A stretch of DNA of 64,000 nt. Source: Mantis religiosa (Eukaryota > Arthropoda > Insecta > Mantodea > Mantidae). The notes under the pieces are model-generated. The model saw only the letters and a list, made by a program, of their open reading frames with translations, was not told where the DNA came from and did no database searches. Position numbers and translations under genes: made by a program. Positions 45,489-55,772 of this stretch are shown piece by piece. The DNA is taken from positions 216,849,271 through 216,913,270 of the forward strand of contig CM060947.1 in the NCBI GenBank assembly GCA_030765055.1. Direction: 5' to 3'. How positions within the stretch are numbered: the first letter of the stretch is position 1; every line of letters starts with the position of its first letter.

Positions 45489-45686
45489 CATCGAGCCTGC
45501 CTACCTCGGTAGCGTAGATGGTAGCGTGTCTGCCTCATGTTCAAGAGGTCCCGAATTCGAATCTCGGTCAGGGTGAGTTACCTGGATAAGGTTTATCCGG
45601 GGTTTTCCCTTATCCTGAAAAATTCATTTATCGTCCGATATGACTTAAAGTTGGAGGACGTATAAAAATATTTAAAAAAACAGCTG
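45489..45686 (+). mobile_element. SINE-A with internal deletion, target duplication present
   Basis: The head and body are intact up to CTTATCCTGAAAAA; then the segment containing TCAGGTAACTCTAAGCTC and GCCCATTTGAGC is missing and the 3' part resumes at TTCATTTATCGTCCGATATG. The 9-bp repeat TCAGATCAC flanks it at 45480-45488 and 45687-45695. The left flank 45172-45479 and right flank 45696-46214 hold no recognisable gene. Confidence 0.9.
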
Positions 45687-46214
45687 TCAGATCACAATAC
45701 CTGGATACTAAATGAACAATCGAACGTATTGATGAGTACTAACTAACGCCATTGACATTGGTCATCAGGAAAATAATTCACTTCAAAATAAGCTGTGCCT
45801 AGAACAAATAAAGAACGTTTTTTACAAGACGTTATTTATTGGGAAACTGAGAATATGCAGTGATTAAAAATACAATAGGGTGTCATCCTCTAATCACTGC
45901 ATTAGGTTAAGTATTATCAGACAAAGCGTCTATCCCTGCATTCTCCTGTTACTTGGTCACTAAGTCACCAAGCGTAAAGGCGCATTTGCCTTCATTGACA
46001 TTTGCTTGTTTACTAGAAGAGCGAAATACCAGTAACAGCGTACAGTGACAAAACACAAATAGAGTATTTGGGAGCGTGTGTATGTGTGTGTGATGCGAAA
46101 GTTTAGACAATTACTTATTATAGGCAAATGTAAATTACCATTGCAGCCGCCAGTTTTATCGCTTCAAAGGGACTTTCATTCTCTCTTTTTCCTACTTGTC
46201 ACAATATTCAATTA

Positions 46215-46400
46215 CGTTATATATGATTTTTCACGCCTGCCGATGTATGACAAGTTGCTGTCCAGAAGACATGCTTGCATCTGAACAGAGTGTACAAACA
46301 CTGTCTCGAGTGTATGTGCGATAGACTCGCGTAAACATCTCCGATGTTTCACATGTTTTCCGATACGCCTGGACGCTTTGCCAGGTACTACCCTACCATA
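46215..46400 (-). repeat. Dispersed repeat R2, inverted copy
   Basis: The reverse complement gives TACTCTGTTCAGATGCAAGC-like sequence, TCTTCTGGACAGCAA, ATCGGCAGGCGTGA and TTGAATATTGTGACAAG, matching the copies at 16190 and 29430. It also contains TGGCAAAGCG, shared with the 16190 copy. The next 370 bp hold nothing recognisable. Confidence 0.65.
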
Positions 46401-46773
46401 GTCTAGTTTGTGCCTTTTTGTTTCAAACGTGTATGCTTTAATCTCTAGCTTACGACAAGATTAAAGAGGTTAACCCAAGTGTATCTCTAGTTATGTTGGA
46501 TATTAGATCAAGGGGAAGTGATATCAACGACTTTTAATCTGAGGAAAACGCTAAAAAATTTAAAATTATACTTCAATTTGCATTCTTTTAAGCAAACATG
46601 AATACTGATGGAGATCTCCCACCACAAAGCAACTGTCTGCACCTTCCATTTTCTCAAAAGTGGTCCCGGTAATTTTTGCGGAAACTGACGAACAGAGGAA
46701 ACGAACAATCTAAAGTTCTGTAAATAGACGAGAGCCTACAAACTACTGGACAGTAACAGACACGTACGATGTA

Positions 46774-46996
46774 GCCCACCTCTGTGGCGTAGGTGGTAGC
46801 GTGTCATCCTCACACCTCAAACTCGGGATCTCTTGAACGTGAGGCAGAGTTACCTGATTACCGTTCTTTCGGGATTTTCCCTTATCCTGAAAGGGTAAAC
46901 CTAAGCTCTATGGACCTGGGCTTCTTTGAGCATCATTTCACCCACTTCAGTCATCGTCTGATATGACAACGTTAGAGCACGTTAATCTTTAAAAAA
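46774..46996 (+). mobile_element. SINE-A with an internally inverted promoter segment
   Basis: The outer parts are in plus orientation (GCCCACCTCTGTGGCGTAGG at the start, CATCGTCTGATATGAC near the end). Positions 46819-46847, however, read as the reverse complement of the anticodon-to-B-box segment (AACTCGGGATCTCTTGAACG). GTACGA on both sides (46764-46769 and 46997-47002) may be the target duplication. The B box is therefore reversed in this copy. Confidence 0.82.
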
Positions 46997-47533
46997 GTAC
47001 GAGGGAAAAAGTTAGCATTAATTATTAGTTGATTTTAAATCACCATCTTATACACTCCTTTTAAGCATATATTTCTACATAAATATATAACGTATATATG
47101 ATTCAAATGTGTTAACTCAGTCAGCTGGCCAAACAGAAGTACGAGTTGTAATAAGATTTTTAGATGCAAAGGTTATTGGCCGAATAATCCACGAACTTGA
47201 CAATAACTTTCAGAACACAGGAAATGTTCAGACTAAGAATCCTAAAAGACGGCGCACAACTCTTACATAAATTGTACAAGACAAACTAATACAGCGCATA
47301 CACTTTCAGCACCTCCTTTCATTAAGTTGCTAAATAAAAATTTTAGAAGAAGTTTATGTTGAGTTTCATCTGCAACTTTCTATGATTGCCGCAGACGGCA
47401 ACGAGCGCCGAGAACGCGCACAGGCAAAACACCGCGATGCCGGTTCGTAGTTTTTTTGCTCACACGGTATTTAATTCTTAAAGCAAACCTTACTCTGACC
47501 AGACAAGGAACACACAAACCTACTCAGATATTT

Positions 47534-47944
47534 CTAGTTTACCTCAGTCATCTTGATGTTGGACACCCATCCCGTAGCCGCCTTCTTGTATTGCAAGTGT
47601 TCTGTGACAATCTCGTATATCAAAGATCGTGACACTTGTGGAAAAAGCTCATGCAGTTCGGAAATTGTCAGTCTTTTGTTTTCCTGAATCTTGGCATTCA
47701 CTTCTTTTTTCAGTTCATTGTTCACTAATGAAGGGCGTCCAGACTTTTCCGCGGCATGCACGTTTGACCTTCCTTTTTTGAACATTTGACACCATTTTCG
47801 AACACTCCGTTCGCTCATTGCAATACCATCATACACTTCCATAAGTTGCCGACGAATTGCTGATCCTTTCATCCTTTTTGCGACTAGAAATCTTATCACT
47901 GACCGCACTTCGCACTCGAGGAAACGCTCTATTTTCTTACTCAT
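47534..47944 (-). pseudogene. Mariner-like transposase N-terminus (HTH only), duplication copy 2
   Basis: From ATG 47944: MSKKIERFLECEVRSVIRFL and the same two HTH motifs as copy 1 (SVRKWCQMFKKGRSNVHAAE, LTISELHELFPQVSRSLIYE), ending KKAATGWVSNIKMTEVN. Both copies lose family similarity at the same place after TGWV, so the truncation is older than the duplication. The frame has stayed open in both. Confidence 0.78.
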
Positions 47945-48157
47945 TTTAATAAAAACTACGCATATGAATGTACTTAAGTAATCCTGCTTAGACGACGGCT
48001 CAACACCGACTGCACATGTCTACGCGCGATCGATCGGTCCGTCGGTCCCTACATTCCGGACGCCGTACTATTGCCAACAGTGCAACACAAAAATCGCCAG
48101 AAGGCCTAAAATATTATGATGCATCGCGAAAACCTGCAAACGCTTTATGTCGCAACC

Positions 48158-48838
48158 AGGGACGTATTTAAGGGGGGGTCCAGTGTGTCCGGACCCCCAC
48201 TCCCGCAAATGAATTATTTCAAACTTTTAATAAATGGTTGAAATAAGACAGTTTAAAATAAATCGAAAAAAGTTTATTCAAGCTTCTCATCTTAACGTCT
48301 CAATTCACTGTCAGGCAAACATTAAGTTATTTAAGAGATAAACGAAAAGTTACTGCACAGCAGATGTAGAACTTGTTAAAATACACAAATAATGACCATT
48401 ACAATAATGCATTGCGAAGTTAACCAATTCCGATGTATTATTATTTGTTGATTAGAATTCCCAGATACTTACTTAAAGGTATGCAATTTTTAACTTCTAA
48501 GTTCCTATTCCCTTTTTCACTCAAAAAGAACTAATACTTCAAATGCATCAATCAGTGGTTGGCTTTTTAAATATTGATTACTGCTTATATCACTTTATCC
48601 CAGATATAAGAACAAAAAATGTGCAATGTGCAAGGCCTTTCTACAGACTTTATTAAAAGAAACAATACAAAAACAAACTTTTCTAAGAACAATTTGTAGA
48701 AGCTTGGGTGGAGCAAGTCATGTGAATGTATTACATGTGTTTTTATTTTTTACTAATATGATAAAAACACATCCCTGATTAATTATTTATTAAAAGCAAA
48801 TAATTCAACTAGATTTTTTGGACTCCCCCCGGAAACAC
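48158..48838. mobile_element. Unclassified insertion in duplication copy 2
   Basis: It is absent from copy 1. It begins CCAGGGACGTATTTAAGGGG, with a GGGGGGTCC string, and near its right side has GGACTCCCCCCGG, a partial inverted repeat of the start. A hAT-like CAGGG start is suggestive, but the right end does not match and no 8-bp duplication was found. No coding sequence. Confidence 0.55.
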
Positions 48839-48870
48839 TTCACTACCCATACAGAGTTATTACCATCACA

Positions 48871-48953
<83 letters not shown>

Positions 48954-48991
48954 TGATGATGATGATGATGATGATAATAATAATAATAATA
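48871..48991. repeat. (AAT)n(GAT)n(AAT)n microsatellite, expanded relative to copy 1
   Basis: About 120 bp of trinucleotide repeats with a GAT block near 48952-48974. The matching place in copy 1 (43471-43518) is a short irregular AAT/AAC tract. Confidence 0.93.
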
Positions 48992-49139
48992 AATTGTTTA
49001 TAACCAGTTAACAAAAGGCTCTCGAGAACTAAAAGGCAACTTTTAAATTGTTTATGGGCATATGTTATCCTCCCTCTATACAACGGCCGAACTGACTGTT
49101 GGGTACAAAATAGCCACTTGCAGCCTTACAGAAATAGTA

Positions 49140-50440
49140 GTAAAATGTTATTACTAGAGTTCAGATTTTTTCATATTTGCAGGTTTTATTCCTTGACAGT
49201 TAAACATACCCATGTAAGGAATCTTACGTTGTAAGGAAGTTGTATAGTGCCTATAAATGCATATACCTACTTCTTCAGCAATAATTCTTGAAATACAACT
49301 ATTTCAAGATTCCAGGATACTCTGCATCCCAGCGAAGTTCTGTTTCCTTGCCCTTGAGTAGGACTGTTAGTTACCATTTTTCTAAATCTAGAACTGGGTA
49401 CCGAAAAATGAGACCATAGCTATCAACAATGAAGGCTTCCTGATTCAAAACATGCAGTAAACAGCTTAGCATAAATAGCATTCGACAATCATATGGTAAA
49501 TCTTTAACCACCTTTATCATAAGGCATGTTTAGCACACGCTCTGCGACGGCTGACAGAGAAAATTAGAGCAAATTTCCCAGAACTCATTGCCTAAATTTC
49601 CTCTGTCATAAAAGTATTTGTAAGACGATATCAATAGTGAAATTATTTACTGGTATGATGCAAGATACTCCGTCTATCCCATAGCCAATCCTTACGAGAT
49701 GGGAAACGTGGATTGAAGCAGCTCTATATTACAGTGATCATTTGGAAGGTGTAAAAAAGGTTCTCGACCTGATGGACAAAAATGAAGCAGCAAGTATCCC
49801 TATTTACAACTAGAAGAGTCTTCAGTGTACATTAGTGTTTACAAACACCTACTTTAGTAAACTCCCAGCCACAATCACATGTAAAAAGAAAAAGGGATGC
49901 CTTTATCTTCTACCCTGCAGGTATTTGGACAAAAGTTGTCGCCGGAGGCATACCAGGAGAAATAGGAAAGTATCTTCATAACAAGATTGAGAAAACCGAA
50001 GCAAAGTATCCAGGTTTAACATTTCTTCGGGATGTGAATTTTTTAAGTCATATCGGACGATGAATGGAATGGGGGAAATGATGCTCAAATGGGCCCAGGG
50101 TCCATGGAGCTTAGAGTTACCCGACATTTGTCTTTTTAGGATAAGGGAAAACCCCGGAAAAAGTCTTATTCAGGTAATTCACCCTGACCGAGATTCGAAC
50201 TCGGGACCTCTTGAGCGTGAGGCAGATATGCTACCATCTACACTACCGAGGCGGGCACAAGGAGAATTTGTAAAAGAACTTAATGCTTATTTTGTAAGTG
50301 ACATAGCCTATTTTTGATACTGTCCGGTGGCCACCGCAAAGTACAGGGATTTTCCCCTCCATATAAAACCATTTTAAGAGACAGAAGGAAATCATTGTGA
50401 AAAATATTTAACTGTATCGCAATAAAAATGAAAGAAAGAC
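49140..50440 (+). pseudogene. hAT transposase relic, duplication copy 2, split by a SINE-A
   Basis: It gives PILTRWETWIEAALYYSDHL with EGVKKVLDLMDKNEAASI, then AGIWTKVVAGGIPGEIGKYL, HNKIEKTEAKYPGL, then the SINE at 50038-50256, and after it VSDIAYF, YCPVATAKYRD and a shifted-frame YKTILRDRRKSL. The last pieces correspond to the hAT C-terminal signature. Stops and frameshifts make it dead. It preserves more of the protein than copy 1. Confidence 0.68.
50038..50256 (-). mobile_element. SINE-A, full length, inverted, inside the hAT relic
   Basis: The head is at 50256 (plus-strand CTACCGAGGCGGGC), the B-box region is plus-strand CGAGATTCGAACTCGGGAC and the 3' end is at about 50038. It lies between two parts of the hAT reading frame. 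The target duplication is short or diverged. Confidence 0.92.
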
Positions 50441-50689
50441 TTGATTTAAGAACACATTTACAAAATGATTACTTCATCAAGCTTATAAATTTGAGGCAGT
50501 TTAAATCATGTACTTAACAATGCATATAAATCCAAGCTTCTAGTCATTACTACTTCAAAATAATACCAATGAGTTATAATGGGCAGTAATTTAAAAAATC
50601 TGAACAGCTTCTAAAAACCGAGCACTGAAAAAAAAATTACATAGCAAAACTTAACAAGCATACTTTCATCTGCCCCTTTCTTCTACATA

Positions 50690-51119
50690 AAATTTCGGAT
50701 TCGGTGTCTTAGTCCTGAGAGAAGATATGTGATGTGAAGATTCCAAGTTAGTTTACTGTCCAATATGAGCCCGAGGTAACGAACAGACTGAGCAGTGCGT
50801 ATAGCGATTCCTCCAAGAACTATGGAATAATATGTTATCTGCTTTTTATGTGTAAAATATACTAATTTGCTATTTTTGTGGATTCATCAGCACTCTCCAG
50901 TTAGAACACCATTTTGTAATTTCAGTGCAGAAGTTATTTAGTTTCTCAGCTGCTGATTCACAACTGCCTTTACTAAGGATTGCAGCACCATCAGCAAAAT
51001 GTGCAATGGTTAGTTGAGCGTGTTGAGGAAAGTCTGAGGTATACACTGTACAGTGGGCCTAGAATACTTCCTTGTGGAACACCAGAGAGGATCGGTTGTG
51101 ATCTGGATTGTGCATTTTG
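50690..51119 (-). pseudogene. Jockey-like reverse transcriptase core, inverted 5' part of a LINE
   Basis: On the minus strand from 51119: SRSQPILSGVPQGSILGP (an RT motif), a frameshift, then VYTSDFPQHAQLTIAHFADG (FADD-type motif with the second Asp changed to Gly), AAEKLNNFCTEITKWCSNWR, a stop, then RTAQSVRYLGLILDSKLTWN and LRHRIRNF. The order is normal for jockey RTs and stops just before the segment that begins at 51120 on the other strand. Confidence 0.8.
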
Positions 51120-51620
51120 ATATTTTACGCATTTGGCAATATGGTTGCTCCATATGGGGCTCTGCTGCTGCGTCACAAATAAAAAGAATCCAAGTAATCC
51201 AGAACAGATACTTAAGATTGACCACATGTGCCCCATGGTATGTTGCCACACTTCACAGGGACCTGAACATACCAGAAGTGATGGATACCATCAGGACAAG
51301 CTACACCAGACTACACCAAACTTTTGCCAAACATCCAAATCCACTGCTAAAAGACAATTTCCTACACACCCGTCCACAACCGCAAAATAGAAGACTAAAA
51401 AGAAAACGACACAACGATTTGCTCATTTAATATCATGTGTTTTGTATATATGATAAAGTGTCCTTTTTGTGATTATAATGTAATATATTTGTTAATATTT
51501 AAATGTAACTGAGTAGGGCTTATTGAACAGCGTCCTAACACACGCTTCAAGTGATGTAATATTACTCTTGCTCACAACTATAAGTACCATAATGTATTTG
51601 GATACAATAAAGTTTATCGA
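51120..51620 (+). pseudogene. Jockey-like reverse transcriptase C-terminus and 3' end of the same LINE
   Basis: The plus-strand frame reads DILRIWQYGCSIWGSAAASQ, IKRIQVIQNRYLRLTTCAPW and LHRDLNIPEVMDTI to KRKRHNDLLI (stop near 51428), the post-RT region of the jockey clade. A short 3' UTR follows, with ATACAATAAAGTTTATCGAC and an A-rich end at about 51626. With the inverted RT core immediately to its left, the whole is one LINE insertion with a 5' inversion. Confidence 0.85.
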
Positions 51621-51629
51621 CAATTAAAA

Positions 51630-52835
51630 AAATCTCTGCAATAAATATTTATAACAGTTATACCAATTGTTCAAACATAAACTAGCTGTGTCATGGCTTT
51701 ATTATTTTCGGGTTATTATTGCGAACATGGCTCTGAAAGTTTAGTTTTATCCACAAATGTTGCTAGACCAACATCCCCTTACAAAAAATTGTACTTCCGG
51801 CTGAAATTCCAGCTGACTATAGTCAAGAATTTAAAATTACGGCAACGAATTGAATATTTTGAGCCATTAATAACGAATATCAAAAATGAAAAACCCGACA
51901 AAAAGGTTTCACCAAAGAGATTTACTTTTTTCCCCTATGAAGAGCACACTTTTGTCTGCTGCTTAATATTTACGTTATACAGGAACTCCTTCCAAAGGAC
52001 TTCTGAATTATTTCCTGATAATTGTCGATATACGTACATTTTATTTAGCATGTAAATATACATATTTAATGCACAGTATTTTAATCAAAACAGGTTAAAC
52101 CAGTTTTGAGAATATCGAAAATTCCCGATGTTTTCGTGTAAAGGGCAGTTTGAGATGGGGAGATTTTCTTGAAAATCTCTGTTGCATTTTTGGAAGATGC
52201 TGAACTGATATACCGATTCGGTATTTACCAACTTTTTATTTTGAGTTATGCTGTTCAGGGTCTCGCAAATCTTTTTTATAAAATATGCTCTTTCCATTCA
52301 GGGAGTCTCAAAACGTGTATTCTCGGTCAAATCTGAGTTCAAATATTTGGATGGGATACAATACTTCCTCTACTTTTAGTATGTGGTACAGAAATAAGAA
52401 ATGTCGCAATCTGTATTGACTAGGGCGCACAACTGCCGAGATCATAACAAATCCATAGAGAGCAACTGGATTATTCTAATCTTTAATTTTTTTTCTATTC
52501 CTGCGTCTGAATGTATCCTTGTTTTTAGGTGCGTTCGCTACTGCAGAATATCCTTAACAACACCTTGTCCATTTATTAGAAGGATAAGAAAGCAAGTTGA
52601 TTTATAAAGCAGTAAATTGACTTAAAAAAAAAAAAAAAAAAACATTTCAAATTTGTCTGAAATGGGTACACTCTTAATAGTCTTAATGGAGAACTTTCTC
52701 AAAAGTATGAACTTTAAAATTATTTTCCAAAAGCCTAGACTATCAGAATACAAGACAAACAACTTTTGGGGCATATTCAAGCTATTTGTGTCCATGTGCA
52801 TAATTACTGTATATAAAAAAGTTTTTTGAGTGTCT
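51630..52835. other. AT-rich stretch, one diverged repeat, no gene seen
   Basis: A 120-codon plus frame at 51693-52055 (MALLFSGYYCEHGSESLVLS) is the longest; it has no recognisable motif. Repeat R3 occupies 52110-52420. An 18-base A run is near 52624. Confidence 0.45.
52110..52420 (+). repeat. Dispersed repeat R3, copy 2
   Basis: The counterpart of 23300-23580 (TTTTCGTGTAAAGGGCAGTT, ATTTTCTTGAAAATCTC, TTTTTGGAAGATGCTGAAC, TTCGGTATTT). Confidence 0.45.
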
Positions 52836-53180
52836 TCAAGAGGCGTCCTACAGCCCTGGTGCTGATAATGGGATCTGCCTAAATAATCTCACGGGTTGTG
52901 TCGTGCTTTTCTCGGTCGAGTTTATACATATAGTGTCATGCTGACATAATCTCTGCTCCATATTTCTAAAACGGCTTGAATATGGAAGACTTCTCTTTGC
53001 ATAGAGCCGCTGCGTTTTTTTTTCCCCACCTGATCCATACTACACACGTGGGGATCGACCACCGCAGCGACGTTAGTTCAATTAAGCGCCGCAGTCCCTC
53101 TTTGGACAGTATGTTTCTGAAACAGCTTCGTCGCCGCTGTGAATGCAGTCATCGTCTTTTACGACTGTTACGGCTGTGAT
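52836..53180 (-). pseudogene. DUF4817-type relic, heavily damaged copy of the 56-kb fragment
   Basis: The DNA aligns with 55985-56220: AAGAGGCGTCCTACAGCCCT against AAGAGACGCCCCATAGCTCT; GGTGCTGATAATGGGATCTG against GGTGCTGATACTAGGATCTG; TTTTCTCGGTCGAGTT in both; and GACTTCTCTTTGCATAGAGC against AACTTCTCTTTGTACAGAGC. The frame is destroyed by indels. Matching 5' flank (ATGTTTCTG-AACAGCTTC) follows at 53107-53127 and 56379-56399. Confidence 0.75.
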
Positions 53181-53245
53181 TTCCTCATTGTACCATTCGT
53201 TGCTTAGCTCGCTATATTATTGGGCAGAACCAAACTTCCAATCCT

Positions 53246-53412
53246 AGCTGCGGTGTTCACGGCGCCGGGGCGCGTTTTCTCCGGGATCTCCGGCTTCCCC
53301 CGCCGATCTCGTTCCAACGCTGCTCCATCTTCATTTCACTTATCCTCAGTGTCACCGCCTGCGGTGCCGCAAGTAGTAAGAGCGGGCGTTAAACGCTACA
53401 CATTCATTCACT
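53246..53412 (+). mobile_element. SINE-B, 5'-truncated
   Basis: It contains GCGTTTTCTCCGGGATCTCC, TGCTCCATCTTCATTTCACT, ACCGCCTGCGGTGCCGCAAG and the end GCGGGCGTTAAACGCTACAC, matching the 3' two-thirds of the copy at 17971-18215. The tRNA head is missing. Confidence 0.85.
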
Positions 53413-53989
53413 AGAACGATCCTGTTGTAAGAATATGGGGGAATGAAAGTGTGACGCAGATATTTTAACGGAACGTAGTTGGGCTGCTGGTCGGTGGAGG
53501 GTTAAATGATCGGTGTTTATAATTGCAGGAACAGCCTTCGTTTAAGGATGTTCCTCTCTCTCTCTCCCCTCCCATAAGTTTACAACAGGATTATCGCTAT
53601 TTTATCTTAAGTTCGAAACCTTATAAACTGATTCATTTCGTTTTCCTTTTCTATTTATTTTAAATTATATAATATCAAAAAATGTACGCTACCTAAATAT
53701 GCCGCGACAGAATATTCAAACTTGGTGAAAATTAGAAGCATCTTGCTGTGCTATTTTTCCAAGTATTGTCCAAATGTAATATCTGTTTTGTCTAATGCTC
53801 CAGTTTTGGAATTGGAGCAGAGATACGCGACTGTATTTCGACCATAGCGGAGTACGGCTTTGAGATAGCAATTAAGATCCTCCAATTTTGTGAACGGGCA
53901 AGGTAGTTATATTCTTTATCATTGTGAGGTTAGGAAGACAGTAATAGCCAGTTATACAGTTAAGTGCGAAGTTCTACTCCCATTAGTCC

Positions 53990-54385
53990 TGGATCCGAAA
54001 GGACCAAGGACACGGGCCTGCTTCTACCCGGGAGCGATGGATACTCCGGGGCTCTTTCCATAGAGCAATACCTGATTTCTTAAAAAGCCCCCCCCCCCGC
54101 CGCTGAGCACAACGTCAAGACGGGATGGAGGTGGATACACGCGTCAACCCCGCAGGGAAGACTACCGAAAACGTCGGTGGGGCCGCCTGGTGATCTAGCA
54201 CACCTACTAGCTCTGCAGGCTAGTACCGGGACTTATGAGGCAAACCTCTATCCCCTCTGGGCGGCCATACCCTAGCCGGAGGTACCCAATTCCCCGTGGG
54301 TATCGGGAACACACTGCCCCCTCGAGCCCAACCAAATCCGAACAACTCCCATTCAGGGAGGGGCTCGAATGTTCACTTCCAAAAT
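53990..54385. other. GC-rich block of unknown identity
   Basis: About 400 bp much richer in GC than its neighbours, with a C run (54089-54098) and strings such as CTACCCGGGAGCGATGGATA and CTCTGGGCGGCCATACCCTA. No protein motif is clear in either strand. The texture resembles a 5' UTR of a non-LTR retrotransposon, but that is a guess. The flanks 53413-53989 and 54386-55115 show no recognisable gene. Confidence 0.4.
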
Positions 54386-55115
54386 AGGTCTTACAAAGAA
54401 CACGTTCTTCAATACCATTATAATACAAATTAACGCTCAGATCGTAGACACTTACATTACGCCTACAACATATGTAACAATAAAATTACAAGTACATATA
54501 GGTATCATGTTTCTACTTACAAGAGTGAGAGAGAGCAACACTCATTAGAAATCTTCAAGTAAATCAGATTTAGTTGAGCCTTTTGATTTTAGTAATACAT
54601 ACGCGAAAAGCATTTACTCGAGCTGCCGTTTTGCAAGACAATTCTAGTAATTAGCAACACGAAACCTAATGCAAGAAACAGTTACATGACATGGCCTACA
54701 CCGGAAGACTTAGTAAAAATAATGCAAGACCCTATAAAGATAATGAAGCGAATTCTTTCATGTGACAATGTAACCTTGCGTATGTACTGTTACAGCAGAC
54801 TGCTAATTCTTGTGTGTATGACAAAATGTGGGATAGTAAGAAAGAGAAATGAGGTGAGCATCGTATTGGCGCTTGGCAATATTCCTTACCGAATGATGAA
54901 CCATGTTTTGATTCGAGTTAAGTAAATGCACTAGCACCATCTGGTAACGCCTAAAAATTACTTGACTGTAATTTTGGAACCCCGTACTTGTTATAATCGG
55001 AACGGCTAAAACTATAACCGAAGTACTCTCCACCTCTAAGGTAACACATTTCGAGAAAATAAATGTATATTTGAGCCAATAATATCCTGAAGTGCAAAAT
55101 TTGTAGCTCGGGGTG

Positions 55116-55460
55116 GGGGTGTTAATCACTGGCGCGACAGCCCTTGGAGGGCCAAGACCTACCAACCCGACTGCCGGCCTCACGCCCACTTACGCACGGC
55201 AGAAGTGGACGATCATCTAACCGATACAGGGAAGAGGTGTGGTCAGCATCTCGGCATACCCCAGCCGGAATGTTGGTTTCAGTGAGCAGGGCCGCTTACC
55301 TAGCGTAAGCTCCTCACTTTCCTCACGATGCAGAGTGGGCACCGGTCCTATATCTGGGACCTAAAATGCCCACCACATGGGTGGGATCGAACCCGGGCCG
55401 CTTTCCGTTGCTAGGAACCAAGGCATGCTGCCTTAGCTCGCTACGCCACGGCGCACGACG
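55116..55460 (-). mobile_element. SINE-C, inverted
   Basis: The reverse complement matches 6439-6759: the head (plus-strand end CTCGCTACGCCACGGCGCAC), GGGATCGAACCCGGGCCGC and the 3' end (plus-strand TGGCGCGACAGCCCTTGGAG). The flanks CGGGGTGGGGGTGTTAAT (left) and CGGGGGAGGGGGCATTAAT (right) look like an eroded target duplication. Confidence 0.85.
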
Positions 55461-55772
55461 GGGGAGGGGGCATTAATAATTGTCCAATTGTACCTTGGAC
55501 AGAAGTTTACAGGAATTCTCTTCAATGATATTGGGAAAATTATAGGTCTTCATTTCACATCCAATATAAAAATATCGAGACATTTGAACAAGCTATTTTT
55601 TAATTCCATAACATTTTAAAAACGCCAAAATGTGGTGAAAATGGCGATATTTACACACATGTAATTTTAAACGATTCTTTTTCAAAAATATTTTGTATGT
55701 AGGTGAATAATCAAGTCAATAAAACTCCCACCGTATAAATAAGTTGTATTTAAAAGAATTAAGTTACATATA

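Larger units (their letters stand above)
47478..49812. repeat. Segmental duplication, copy 2
   Basis: The counterpart of 42758-44396, about 4.7-5.4 kb downstream in direct orientation. It differs by a roughly 35-bp deletion near 47547, an insertion of about 680 bp (48158-48838) and an expanded trinucleotide tract. The hAT relic continues beyond the shared part in this copy. The stretch 47003-47477 before it shows no gene. Confidence 0.85.

Noticed and set aside
51693..52055. 120-codon plus frame considered as a host exon
   Set aside because: No motif, no consensus splice sites noticed at its ends, and AT-rich surroundings; mentioned only in the gap description.
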